From assembly GCF_023130475.1 (NCBI RefSeq), contig NZ_JAKHEX010000001.1, forward strand, positions 62,001 through 126,000: 64,000 bases of DNA. The letters run 5' to 3'. A program made the translations under genes and the position numbers. The stretch is from Aciditerrimonas ferrireducens (lineage in GTDB: Bacteria > Actinomycetota > Acidimicrobiia > Acidimicrobiales > UBA8190). The notes under the pieces are model-generated. The model ran no database searches and was not told where the DNA came from. It worked only from the letters and a program-made list of their open reading frames with translations. This document shows positions 1 through 11,009 of this stretch, in pieces (within the stretch, counting starts at the first letter, position 1; each line of letters starts with the position of its first letter).

Positions 1-206
1 CGACCGACCCCGCAAGCGGGGTGGCCCTGGTGCTGCACAACGCCTTGATGCGGAACCTCGGGGTGGCCTTCACCGAGATCTGCGACCTGGAGAAGCTGGC
101 GGCGTCGTGCGCCGCGGACCGGCAGTACGACTTCCTGTACGTGGCGGCGCCGCTCAAGGTCCACGAGGCGACGGGCGCCCCGGTGAACCCGGTGGCCATC
201 AAGTGA
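1..206 (+). CDS. Cyclase-family protein, C-terminal fragment (cut by window edge)
   Basis: The frame is open from the first bases of the window (it can be read from base 3) to a TGA at 204-206, so only about 67 C-terminal residues are visible. They read HNALMRNLGVAFTEICDL, then a DFLYVAAPLKV segment, then TGAPVNPVAIK. This matches the C-terminal end of the putative cyclase/kynurenine formamidase-like superfamily (PF04199), whose members often end in PLKV...G.PVNP.A. The catalytic metal-binding HxGTHxDxPxH motif would lie upstream and cannot be seen. The acyl-CoA ligase gene follows 30 bp downstream on the same strand, so co-transcription is likely. The exact substrate is unknown. Confidence 0.7.
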   Translation, partial: TDPASGVALVLHNALMRNLGVAFTEICDLEKLAASCAADRQYDFLYVAAPLKVHEATGAPVNPVAIK

Positions 207-236
207 CCGCCGGTCGCCTGTGAGGAGGTGCCGCCC

Positions 237-1913
237 ATGTCGATCTACGCCAGCCGTCCCTGGCTCGCCCGCTACCGGCCGGGCACCCCGAGCGACATCA
301 CCCCGGAGCACGACTCGCTGCTGGCCGCGTTCGAGGCCTCGGTGCAGCGGAACCCGACGGCGCCGGCGATCCGCTACTTCGACGGGACCCTGACCTACGA
401 GGAGCTCGACCGCCGTTCCCGGGCCCTGGCCGCCGGCCTGGTGGCCCGGGGTTTCGCCCCCGGGGACCGCCTGGCCCTCTACCTGCAGAACAACCCGGCG
501 TTCGTCGTCGGGCTGCTGGCCGCCTGGCGGGCCGGGGGGAGCGCCGTGATGGTCAACCCGATGAACAAGCACCGGGAGCTGACCTACCTCCTGCAGGACT
601 CGGGGGCGAGCGCGCTGCTCTGCCTGGACGAGCTCTACGAGGCGGTGGCCGCCGACGTCCTGGCCAAGGAGGAGACCGCGGTGCGGACGGTCGTGACGTG
701 CTCGGCCCTGGACGACCAAGCGCGCAACGACCCCCGGCTCTTCCCCGAGCCGATCCGGCGCCGGCTCGAAGGGCCGGTGGACCTGGTGGCCCTGGTCGAG
801 GAGCACGCCGGGGCGGACCCGGGCCGGCCGCTGCCGAGGGCGGACGAGCTGGCCATGTTGACCTACACCTCGGGGACGACCGGCAACCCCAAGGGGGCGA
901 TGAGCAGCCACGGCAACGTGGCCTTCAACGCCCAGACCTACCGCGACTGGATCGGGCTTCGTGCCGACGACGTCATCTTGGGGGTGGCACCGCTGTTCCA
1001 CATCACGGGCCTCATCGGGCACATCGGGGTGGCGCTCCTCGTGGGCTGCCCCCTGGTCCTGGCGCATCGCTTCGAGCCGAACGTCGTCATGGACGCCATC
1101 CGGGAGCACCGGCCGACCTTCACCGTGGGGTCCATCACCGTCTTCATCAGCCTCTCGGGGGTGGAGGGCAGCACCCGGGAGGACTGGGGCAGCTTCCGGG
1201 CGGTGTACTCCGGTGGTGCGCCGATCGCCCCGGCGGTCACCGAGCAGTTCGAGGCGAAGACCGGCCTCTACATCCACAACATCTACGGCCTGACCGAGAC
1301 GAACAGCCCCTCCCACGCCGTGCCCCTGGGCAGCCGGGCCCCGGTGGACCCCACCTCGGGGGCCCTCTCGGTCGGGGTGCCGACCTTCAACACGGTGGTC
1401 CGCATCCTGGCCGAGGACGGCTCGGAGGCCCCGGTGGGCGAGGTCGGGGAGCTGGCCACCTCGGGTCCCCAGGTGGTCGCGGGGTACTGGAACAAGCCCG
1501 AGGCGACCGCCGAGTCCCTGCCCGGCGGCGAGCTGCGGACCGGGGATGTGGGCTTCATGGACGAGCAGGGCTGGTTCTACATCGTGGACCGCAAGAAGGA
1601 CATGATCAACGCCGCCGGCTACAAGGTCTGGCCCCGGGAGGTCGAGGACGTGCTCTACGGCCACCCGGCGGTGAAGGAGGTGGCGGTGGTCGGTGTCCCC
1701 GACCCCTACCGGGGCGAGACGGTGAAGGCCTACGTGTCCGTGAAGCCAGGGGCGAGCGTCACCGAGGCCGAGCTCATCGAGTTCGCCAAGGCGCAGATGG
1801 CGGCCTACAAGTACCCCCGCTCCATCGAGTTCCTCGACGAGCTGCCGAAGACGGTGACCGGCAAGATCCTCCGCCGGGAGCTCCGGGAGCGGGCCAAGGA
1901 AGGGGCCGGCTGA
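237..1913 (+). CDS. Acyl-CoA synthetase / AMP-dependent ligase
   Basis: A 558-residue member of the ANL superfamily: it activates a carboxylate with ATP to an acyl-adenylate and transfers it to CoA. Visible motifs are the phosphate-binding loop YTSGTTGNPKG near residue 210, the A5-type motif YGLTETNS near 350, RTGDVGF near 434 followed by the hinge DRKKDMINAAGYKVWPREVE, and the C-terminal catalytic lysine in TGKILRR near 542. I chose ATG 237 because GAGGAGG at 222-228 lies 8 bases upstream; the in-frame GTG at 228 overlaps that Shine-Dalgarno sequence. The gene follows a cyclase-family gene closely and ends convergently with the DUF1641 gene. The chain length of the substrate cannot be told from sequence. 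A second, unrelated ligase of this superfamily is at 61144. Confidence 0.9.
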   Translation: MSIYASRPWLARYRPGTPSDITPEHDSLLAAFEASVQRNPTAPAIRYFDGTLTYEELDRRSRALAAGLVARGFAPGDRLALYLQNNPAFVVGLLAAWRAGGSAVMVNPMNKHRELTYLLQDSGASALLCLDELYEAVAADVLAKEETAVRTVVTCSALDDQARNDPRLFPEPIRRRLEGPVDLVALVEEHAGADPGRPLPRADELAMLTYTSGTTGNPKGAMSSHGNVAFNAQTYRDWIGLRADDVILGVAPLFHITGLIGHIGVALLVGCPLVLAHRFEPNVVMDAIREHRPTFTVGSITVFISLSGVEGSTREDWGSFRAVYSGGAPIAPAVTEQFEAKTGLYIHNIYGLTETNSPSHAVPLGSRAPVDPTSGALSVGVPTFNTVVRILAEDGSEAPVGEVGELATSGPQVVAGYWNKPEATAESLPGGELRTGDVGFMDEQGWFYIVDRKKDMINAAGYKVWPREVEDVLYGHPAVKEVAVVGVPDPYRGETVKAYVSVKPGASVTEAELIEFAKAQMAAYKYPRSIEFLDELPKTVTGKILRRELRERAKEGAG

Positions 1914-1977
1914 GCGAAAGCCGGTCGGGCCGGCCCGAGGCTCGGACCCGGATCGGCATCCCCAGGTATCCCGCGGT

Positions 1978-2498
1978 TCAGTCCTCGGCGCCGGGGAGGC
2001 GGCCGGCGCCGCCGAGGGCGGCGAGGAGGTCGAGGGCCACGCCGAGGCCCCGCCAGACCTCGGGCTGGGTCAGGCGCCGCAGGAGGGCCCGGCCGGGCCG
2101 GAGCGGCTGGGCCAGGCCGACCCCGGGGGCCCGTCCGACCCCGGGGGCGTGGCCGTTGCTGGTCGGCCTGGCCTGACTGGGCCCGGTGGACCCGGGGCGG
2201 GCTGATCCGGTCGGCGCCCCGCCGAGGGCCGCAAGCGCCCGGGCCAGGGGGGTCGGGTCGAGTTCGGCCAGCGCCCGGAGGACCCGGGACCAGGCGGCGA
2301 GGCGCTCGTGGACCTCGGGCCGGTCGGCCCGACCGAGCAGGCGGCCGGCCCCGTGGTCGCCGTCCTCGACGAGGGCCACGAGGGCGTCGAGGACGCCGCG
2401 GCGCTCGAGGGCCAGGGCGAGTCGGCGTAGGGCCGCCTCGGGGTCTGGCACCAAGGGGTCCTGGCGGGGACGCTCGGGGGCCTCGAGAGGTGCGGCCA

Positions 2499-2499
<1 letters not shown>
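1978..2499 (-). CDS. DUF1641 protein, formate dehydrogenase-associated
   Basis: 173 residues, largely helical, with the conserved C-terminal signature LLRRLTQPEVWRGLGVALDL typical of DUF1641 (Bacillus YrhD type). Such genes are repeatedly found next to cytoplasmic formate dehydrogenase alpha subunits; their biochemical role is not established. Here the ATG at 2499 overlaps the TGA of the formate dehydrogenase gene by one base (TGATG), so the two are almost certainly translationally coupled. An internal Gly/Ser/Pro-rich stretch (about residues 105-135, with two copies of APGVG) separates the helical N-terminal part from the signature and looks like a flexible linker. The gene ends convergently with the acyl-CoA ligase, 64 bp apart. 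Confidence 0.75.
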
Positions 2500-5531
<3,032 letters not shown>

Positions 5532-5719
5532 GGCTGTACCTCCCTGGCGCCTGGCCTGGCCGAAGACGCCCGCGCTGCTCGCCGGCCTGGCGTCTTCAGT
5601 CGCAGGACCTGTCGTTTCGCACGGTACTCCCCGGCGAGGGCCATCGCAGGGGCCGGCCGGTGCCGGGGGTCCGGCCCCGGCCAGTCTGACCCCGAGTGTG
5701 GCGCGCGAGCCAAATAGTT

Positions 5720-5739
5720 CATGAGATATACTTCTTATG
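5720..5739. promoter_or_regulatory. Candidate MarR operator overlapping the marR -10 box and start
   Basis: CATGAGATATACTTCTTATG is an imperfect palindrome (7 of 10 positions match between half sites) in a locally AT-rich island within a very GC-rich sequence. It contains a -10-like TATACT at 5727-5732, and GTG 5739 begins 7 bases later, which fits a leaderless marR transcript. MarR proteins usually bind such 18-20 bp palindromes in their own promoters, so autoregulation is a reasonable inference. The divergent fdhA start lies about 190 bp away. Confidence 0.5.
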
Positions 5740-6338
5740 TGACGAAACGAGAGGGCGTGGCAACGAGGGAGCAGGGGGTGGACCGGGCGGCGACCAGCGG
5801 CGTCCCGGCCGGCGGCACCGCCGAGGCGGCCCGGCGGGACCAGCTGGTGGCCGAGCTGACCGAGCTGCACCCCGCCCTCCGGCGGCTCTTCGAGGTGAAG
5901 CTCGACCGGGCCCAGCGGGCCCTGTGGGGGCCCTTGACGGTCCATCAACTCGAGGCCCTGCTGGTGCTGACCCGGGGCAGCGTGACCATGGGCGAGCTCT
6001 GCGAGGAGCTGGACATCTCGGAGTCCGCCGGGACGGCCCTGTGTGACCGCCTGGTGGGCCGGGGCCTGGTGGAGCGCTGCTCGGACCCCCAGGACCGGCG
6101 AGTGGTCCGGCTGCAGATGAGCGGGCAGGCCAAGGGGATGGTCGAGGCCTTCGCCGAGGTGAAGCGGCGGCAGATGGCCCGGGCCCTCTCGGTGCTCGAG
6201 ACGGCCGACCTCGAGGAGCTGGTTGGCATCCTCCGGCGGCTGGTGGCCCGATCCGAGCTGGCCGACCACCAGCGGGGGCGGGGCGGCGCCGGACGGGCGA
6301 ACGAGAGGCCGGGCGTGGACGGGAAGGAGGAGCCGTGA
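5739..6338 (+). CDS. MarR-family transcriptional regulator
   Basis: About 199 residues with a winged-helix core: QRALWGPLTVHQLEALLVL, then TMGELCEELDISESAGTAL as the recognition region, then the wing with the DPQDRRVVRLQMS motif (DxRxxxL signature of MarR proteins). The long helices on either side would form the dimer interface. An in-frame ATG at 5721 would add six residues, but TATACT at 5727-5732 is positioned as a -10 box for a leaderless start at GTG 5739, so I prefer 5739. The stop overlaps the start of the exporter gene (GTGA, 4 bases). The pair therefore looks like a repressor-exporter operon, with the ligand of the regulator probably a substrate of the pump. Confidence 0.85.
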   Translation: MTKREGVATREQGVDRAATSGVPAGGTAEAARRDQLVAELTELHPALRRLFEVKLDRAQRALWGPLTVHQLEALLVLTRGSVTMGELCEELDISESAGTALCDRLVGRGLVERCSDPQDRRVVRLQMSGQAKGMVEAFAEVKRRQMARALSVLETADLEELVGILRRLVARSELADHQRGRGGAGRANERPGVDGKEEP

Positions 6339-8308
6339 GCGGCAACGGAACTGCGGCGGCACCGAGACGCCGGGAGCGCAGTGCGGCCTACAAGTGGATC
6401 GCCCTGTCGAACACCACCCTGGGCGTCTTGCTGGTGGCGATCAACGAGTCGATCCTCATCATCGCCCTCCCGGCCATCTTTCGAGGGATCAAGCTGAACC
6501 CGCTGGTGCCCTCGAACTCCTTCTACCTGCTGTGGATCCTCCTGGGCTTCATGTTGGTGACCGCCGTGCTGGTGGTGACCCTGGGGCGGATCGGGGACAT
6601 CTACGGCCGGGTCCGCATGTACAACCTGGGCTTCGCCGTCTTCACCCTCTTCTCGATCCTGTTGTCGGTGAACTGGCTGCACGGCCCGGCGGCGGGCGCG
6701 TTCATCGTGGGCATGCGGATCGGGCAAGGGGTCGGCGGGTCGTTCTTGTTCGCCAACTCGGCGGCCATCTTGACCGACGCCTTCCCGGAGAACGAACGTG
6801 GCCTGGCGCTCGGCATCAACAACATCGCCGGCATCGCCGGGGCTTTCATCGGCCTGGTGGTCGGCGGGGTGCTGGCCCCGGTGGACTGGCGGCTGGTCTT
6901 CATCGTCTCGGCCCCCGTGGGTCTCTTCGGGACGGTCTGGGCCTTCCTGAAGCTGGAGGACAACGGGGTGCGGACCCCGGCGAAGATCGACTGGTGGGGC
7001 AACGCCCTCTTCGCCGTGGGCCTGACGCTCGTGCTCATCGGGATCACCTACGGCATCGAGCCCTCGGGCCACAGCGCCATGGGCTGGACGAGCCCGAAGG
7101 TCCTGGCCGAGCTCTCCGCCGGGGTCGCCCTCCTGGTGGTGTTCGCCGTGGTGGAGTCGAAGGTGGCCCAACCGATGTTCCGGCTGAGCCTCTTTCGGAT
7201 CCGGGCCTTCCTCTTCGGCAACGTGGCCTCGCTCCTGGCGGCCATCGGCCGGGGCGGCCTGATGTTCCTCTTCGTCATGTGGCTCCAGGGGATCTGGCTG
7301 CCCCTCCACGGCTACAGCTTCAGCCAGACCCCACTGTGGGCCGGGATCTACATGCTGCCGATGACCTTCGGGTTCCTGGTGGCCGGCCCGGTCTCGGGGA
7401 TCCTCTCGGACCGCTACGGGGCCCGGCCCTTCGCCACGGCCGGCATGGCGGCCGCCGCCTTGACCTTCGTGGGCTTCCTGTTCCTGCCCATCAACTTCCC
7501 CTACCCGGTCTTCGCCGTCTTGATGCTGGCCAACGGCCTGGCCATGGGCCTGTTCGCCTCGCCGAACCGGGCAGCGGTCATGAACAGCCTGCCGCCGGAC
7601 CAGCGGGGGGCGGGGGCTGGCATGTCAGGGGTGTTCCAGAACGCCGCCATGGTGCTCTCGATGGGCATCTTCTTCACCCTCATGATCTCGGGGATCACGA
7701 GCGCCCTGCCCGGCAGCCTGGAACACGGGTTGGTGGCCCAGCACGTCCCGGCCCAGGTGGCTGCCGGGGTGTCCCACCTGCCCCCCATCACCAGCCTCTT
7801 CGCCTCCTTGCTCGGGTACAACCCGATGCAGCAGCTCCTGGGCTCCTCGGTGCTGGCCCACCTGCCGGCCCACTCCGCCGCCGTGGTGACCGGGCGGGCG
7901 TTCTTCCCGACCCTGCTGGCCAAGCCCTTCGGTGACGGCCTGACCATCGCCTTCACCTTCGGGGCCATCGCCTGCGCCCTGGCCGCCCTGAGCTCGCTCC
8001 TGCGGGGCGGCAAGTACGTCTACGGCCAGGACGCCAGCGGCGGCCAGGGCCAGGCGGGGACGGCCGAGCCCCAGCCCGCAGCTGCCCTGGCCGGCGCAGC
8101 CAGCGGGGCGGGAAGCGAGCTCGGTGGCGGGAGCCTTCAGGCGGCCGAGGTGCGCTTGGCCGGCCCGGAGGCGGGCTCGACGGCTGGGCACCAGAGGAGG
8201 GCCTGGACGCCGAGCGTCGGCCTGCCGACCAGCGAGGTCCGGCCCGGGACCGACCCGCAGCCCCGAAGCCACGGCTTCCCGGGCACCTCGGGGCCGCTGC
8301 CCGGCTGA
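6335..8308 (+). CDS. MFS drug-resistance transporter, DHA2 (14-TM) type
   Basis: 657 residues. A proton-antiport multidrug exporter of the major facilitator superfamily. The first helices contain LSNTTLGVLLVAINESILIIALPAIFRGI, the motif A loop GRIGDIYGRVRMYNLGF follows helix 2, and the motif C-like region GIAGAFIGLVVGGVLAP lies in helix 5. About 14 hydrophobic helices extend to residue 560. A hydrophilic Gly/Ala/Ser-rich tail of about 90 residues follows, which is unusual. Its last 172 bases overlap the GH5 gene on the other strand. GTG 6335 overlaps the marR stop by four bases, with AAGGAGGAG upstream. The marR context supports inducible efflux. Confidence 0.9.
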   Translation: MSGNGTAAAPRRRERSAAYKWIALSNTTLGVLLVAINESILIIALPAIFRGIKLNPLVPSNSFYLLWILLGFMLVTAVLVVTLGRIGDIYGRVRMYNLGFAVFTLFSILLSVNWLHGPAAGAFIVGMRIGQGVGGSFLFANSAAILTDAFPENERGLALGINNIAGIAGAFIGLVVGGVLAPVDWRLVFIVSAPVGLFGTVWAFLKLEDNGVRTPAKIDWWGNALFAVGLTLVLIGITYGIEPSGHSAMGWTSPKVLAELSAGVALLVVFAVVESKVAQPMFRLSLFRIRAFLFGNVASLLAAIGRGGLMFLFVMWLQGIWLPLHGYSFSQTPLWAGIYMLPMTFGFLVAGPVSGILSDRYGARPFATAGMAAAALTFVGFLFLPINFPYPVFAVLMLANGLAMGLFASPNRAAVMNSLPPDQRGAGAGMSGVFQNAAMVLSMGIFFTLMISGITSALPGSLEHGLVAQHVPAQVAAGVSHLPPITSLFASLLGYNPMQQLLGSSVLAHLPAHSAAVVTGRAFFPTLLAKPFGDGLTIAFTFGAIACALAALSSLLRGGKYVYGQDASGGQGQAGTAEPQPAAALAGAASGAGSELGGGSLQAAEVRLAGPEAGSTAGHQRRAWTPSVGLPTSEVRPGTDPQPRSHGFPGTSGPLPG

Positions 8309-10161
8309 GCCGCCACCTCAGCGGCCCCCGCGCCGATCCCCGACGCCGCCGGCTCGCTCCCCTCGTGGGACCGGCCGGCGGCGTTCGTCGTGGCGCCAGC
8401 GTCCGGGGCCGAAGGCGGGCAGAGGGCAGGGGAGAGCTCGACCTCGACGAGGCGGGCCCCCGGATCGTTCCAGACCAGCAGGTGGTCGGGTTGGGGTGCG
8501 GCCGCGACGCGGCCGCCATCGGCGACCGGGCAGGCCCGGCCGCCGTCCTCGGCGTAGGGGGAGACGTAGAGGACCGTGGGGGCGTGCACCGCCGGGTTCG
8601 GCACGTAGCGGAGCTCGAAGCTCCCGGTGGCCGGGTCGTCGCGGATCTCGAGGGGCCAGCCGGCCACCGCCTGGGGGTAGGTCTCGGCCAGGACCCGTGC
8701 GGTGGGCTTCAGGGTGCCGTCGTGCCGGAGCAGGCCCTCGGCGGTGCTGCCGGTCGGGTCGCGGTAGTAGCGCCAGGACCAGTAGGCCCAGCCGACCAGG
8801 TCCCGGTCCAGGTCGGCCGTCAGGGCCTGCAGGAGGGGCACGCTGGAGGTCGCCCCGAACTCCGAGACGAACAGCGGGGGCCCCCCGGGCTGGGTCGCCG
8901 TGCCGAGCCCGGCCCGCTGGTCGAGCCGGAGCGCGAGGACCCGCCGCTCGGTGGCCGCGCAGGCCGCCAGGTCCGTCGGGTTGCCGGTCACCGGGCTGCG
9001 CTGCGGGCAGTAGACGTGGACGTTGTAGACCAGCCGGGGCAGGTCCATGGGGCCCACCTCGTTCGGCTGGCCCGCCAGGCCGAAGATGTCGGGCTCGTAG
9101 AAGACCAGCTGGTGGGGGGCGGCCGCCAGGATCCGGGGGATGACCCCCACCGCCGGGTCCTGGGGCGGACAGTGGATCACGGCCGCCTCGCTGCCCAGGG
9201 CGCGGAGGTCTGCTCGGCCGAGGTAGAAGCAGGCCAGCTGGTCGGCCACGGTCCGCTGCCCGACCTGGACGAGACTCCGGGAGAAGGGCTCGTTGAAGGG
9301 GTCGTAGCCCACCACCCAGGGGTCGTCGGCGAAGTACCGGGCCACCTCCGCCCAGACCTCGTCGAACTGGCCCTGGAGGTCGCCGACCACGTCGTTGGTC
9401 CAGAAGTTGGCGTAGGCGGCATCGGCGGCCGGGGTGGCGTAGTTCTCCGACCAGCGTCCCGGGGGGTCGGAAGGGGCCAGCCCGTCGGTGCACACCGCCC
9501 AGTTCGGCGCGCCGTCCCCGTGGAAGAGGGGGCTGTAGACGTCCTGGTGCATGTCCAGGAGGGTGTAGACGTGGTACTGGCCGAGGAGCTGGACCACCTG
9601 GGCGACCCTTGCCAGGTAGGCGTCGAGGACGGCCTGGTTGAGCTGGTGGGGGTCCCCGGGGGGCCCGTGGCGGCAGATGGCCGGGTCGTTCGCCGGCGCC
9701 GTCCCGGGTTCGAGGCCGGCCCAGGAGATGCCGAGGCGGACCACGTCGAAGCCCAGGCGCGCGATGAGCGAGGCGTCGGCTGCCGTGAAGCTGAAGGGCT
9801 GTCCGGGGGTGACCTCCAGCTCGAAGGGCGGGCGCTTGTAGACGGCGTTGACGCCGTGGAGGAAGACCACCCGGCCGAAGGCGTCCTCCAAGTAGGGGCC
9901 GCCGGGGGCCGAGAGCCAGCCCGCGAGGCCGTCGGCCCCGACGGCCGGTGGGAGCGGCTCGACCGGGGAGGCCAGGGAGGGCAGAGGGGTCGGCGGGGTC
10001 ACGGTCCCGGTGGCCGCCCCGGCCCGAGGCCGGCCTGCCAGCTCCCCGCCGAGGAGCACGAGGAGGCCGCCGAGGAGCACCGCCAGGGCCCGCCGCCCGA
10101 AGCGCCGCCCCGCCCCTCGTTCTGCCCGAGAGGGCGCCCCCCGCCGACGCAGCCAGCCCAC
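8137..10161 (-). CDS. Secreted GH5 glycoside hydrolase, endoglycoceramidase-like
   Basis: 674 residues. An arginine-rich N-terminus and a hydrophobic segment (residues about 22-42, RRALAVLLGGLLVLLGG) form a signal peptide or anchor. The TIM-barrel carries LLDMHQDVYSPLFHGDGAPN, a signature of endoglycoceramidase-type GH5 enzymes, the acid/base glutamate in DPFNEPFSRS and the nucleophile glutamate in LFVSEFGATS. A C-terminal beta-sandwich follows YPQAVAGWP, as in Rhodococcus endoglycoceramidase II. Family knowledge suggests cleavage of the glycan-ceramide bond or a related glycolipid; the true substrate is unknown. GTG 10161 is preceded by CATACT with 6 bases between, a leaderless promoter. The last about 90 residues are low-complexity and overlap the MFS gene antisense. 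Confidence 0.85.
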   Translation of the reverse strand: MGWLRRRGAPSRAERGAGRRFGRRALAVLLGGLLVLLGGELAGRPRAGAATGTVTPPTPLPSLASPVEPLPPAVGADGLAGWLSAPGGPYLEDAFGRVVFLHGVNAVYKRPPFELEVTPGQPFSFTAADASLIARLGFDVVRLGISWAGLEPGTAPANDPAICRHGPPGDPHQLNQAVLDAYLARVAQVVQLLGQYHVYTLLDMHQDVYSPLFHGDGAPNWAVCTDGLAPSDPPGRWSENYATPAADAAYANFWTNDVVGDLQGQFDEVWAEVARYFADDPWVVGYDPFNEPFSRSLVQVGQRTVADQLACFYLGRADLRALGSEAAVIHCPPQDPAVGVIPRILAAAPHQLVFYEPDIFGLAGQPNEVGPMDLPRLVYNVHVYCPQRSPVTGNPTDLAACAATERRVLALRLDQRAGLGTATQPGGPPLFVSEFGATSSVPLLQALTADLDRDLVGWAYWSWRYYRDPTGSTAEGLLRHDGTLKPTARVLAETYPQAVAGWPLEIRDDPATGSFELRYVPNPAVHAPTVLYVSPYAEDGGRACPVADGGRVAAAPQPDHLLVWNDPGARLVEVELSPALCPPSAPDAGATTNAAGRSHEGSEPAASGIGAGAAEVAAQPGSGPEVPGKPWLRGCGSVPGRTSLVGRPTLGVQALLWCPAVEPASGPAKRTSAA

Positions 10162-10202
10162 GGAGCCAGTATGACGGCGGCCGGTGACAGTAGGGTGACG
10201 GT
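10162..10202. promoter_or_regulatory. Back-to-back leaderless promoters (GH5 and DsbA-like gene)
   Basis: Only 41 bp separate the two divergent starts. On the minus strand CATACT ends 6 bases before GTG 10161. On the plus strand TAGGGT (10191-10196) ends 6 bases before GTG 10203. Both fit the actinobacterial leaderless pattern of an extended -10 box followed directly by the start codon. No Shine-Dalgarno sequence is present for either gene. Confidence 0.55.
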
Positions 10203-11000
10203 GTGGTGACAGCTGGCGGCCACCAGGACCGCGGTGGGGAGAGCGGGGCGGTGGAGTGCTTCGTGGACGTCCTCTGCCCCTTCGCCTACCAGACGTCCCG
10301 TTGGCTCCGGGCGCTCCGGGCCGAGACCGGCTTGGCGGTCACCTGGCGGTTCTTCAGCCTCGAGGAGGTCAACCGGCGGGAGGACCAGCCCCACCCCTGG
10401 GAACGGCCCTGGGCTTGGGGGTGGTCCCAGCTCCGGGTCGGTGCCCTGCTGCGCCGCCGTGACCCCGAGCTGCTGGACCGGTGGTACGAGCGGGTGGGAC
10501 GGGCCCTCCACGAGGAGGGCCGCAAGCCCCACCAGCCGGCCGAGGCCCGGGCGTTGCTCGCGGAGCTGGGCCTCGACCCCGGCCTGGTGGACGAGGCCCT
10601 CGGGGCCGAGTGGACCAGCGAGGAGGTCCTGGCGGACCATCGGGCCCTGGAGGCCGCCGGGGGCTTCGGCGTGCCGACCCTCCGGTTCCCCGACGGCCAG
10701 TGCCTCTTCGGGCCGGTGCTCGTGGACCCGCCCGAGGGGCGAGCCGCCCTGGCCCTCTGGGAGCTGGTGCTCGCCATGCTGCGGTTCCCCGGGGTCTTCG
10801 AGCTGAAGCGCCCCATGACGGCCGCCGACCAGGCCCGGGTCCTCGAACGCCTCCAGCCGTACCTCCGGGCCCGGGACTGGGTGTCGATCGACCGTGGCCG
10901 CGTGGTGACCCTCCCCAGCCCGTCGGGTCCCAGCCCGTCGGGTCCCGGCCCGTCGGGTCCCAGCCCGTCGAGCCCCGAGGTCCAGGACGGCGCCCGGTAG
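10203..11000 (+). CDS. DsbA-family thioredoxin-fold protein (mycothiol-dependent nitroreductase-like)
   Basis: 265 residues. The N-terminal strand leads into DVLCPFAYQTSRWL, the active-site position of DsbA/HCCA-isomerase-type thioredoxin folds. The layout, including FGVPTLRFPDGQCLFGPVL (cis-Pro motif GVPT) and the C-terminal PGVFELKRPMT, resembles mycobacterial Rv2466c, a mycothiol-dependent nitroreductase. That protein has CPWC; here the second cysteine is replaced (CPFA), so only a monothiol mechanism would be possible. The C-terminus carries a Pro/Ser/Gly tail made of four 15-bp repeats. GTG 10203 is used without a leader (TAGGGT at 10191). The start of rimO follows after 9 bases, so the genes may share some transcription. 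Confidence 0.75.
   Translation: MVTAGGHQDRGGESGAVECFVDVLCPFAYQTSRWLRALRAETGLAVTWRFFSLEEVNRREDQPHPWERPWAWGWSQLRVGALLRRRDPELLDRWYERVGRALHEEGRKPHQPAEARALLAELGLDPGLVDEALGAEWTSEEVLADHRALEAAGGFGVPTLRFPDGQCLFGPVLVDPPEGRAALALWELVLAMLRFPGVFELKRPMTAADQARVLERLQPYLRARDWVSIDRGRVVTLPSPSGPSPSGPGPSGPSPSSPEVQDGAR
10914..10973 (+). repeat. Four 15-bp tandem repeats in the DsbA-like gene
   Basis: Unit CCCAGCCCGTCGGGT is repeated four times (10914, 10929, 10944, 10959), with one changed base in unit 3 and two at the end of unit 4. It encodes a Pro-Ser-Gly pentapeptide repeat at the protein C-terminus. The 15-bp period keeps the frame if copies are lost or gained. Confidence 0.9.
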
Positions 11001-11003
11001 ATT
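10998..11003 (+). promoter_or_regulatory. -10 box of leaderless rimO, overlapping the upstream stop codon
   Basis: TAGATT, whose TAG is the stop codon of the DsbA-like gene, ends 6 bases before GTG 11010. There is no Shine-Dalgarno sequence between the genes, so rimO translation probably begins on a leaderless transcript. Confidence 0.5.
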
Positions 11004-11009
11004 GGGCCG

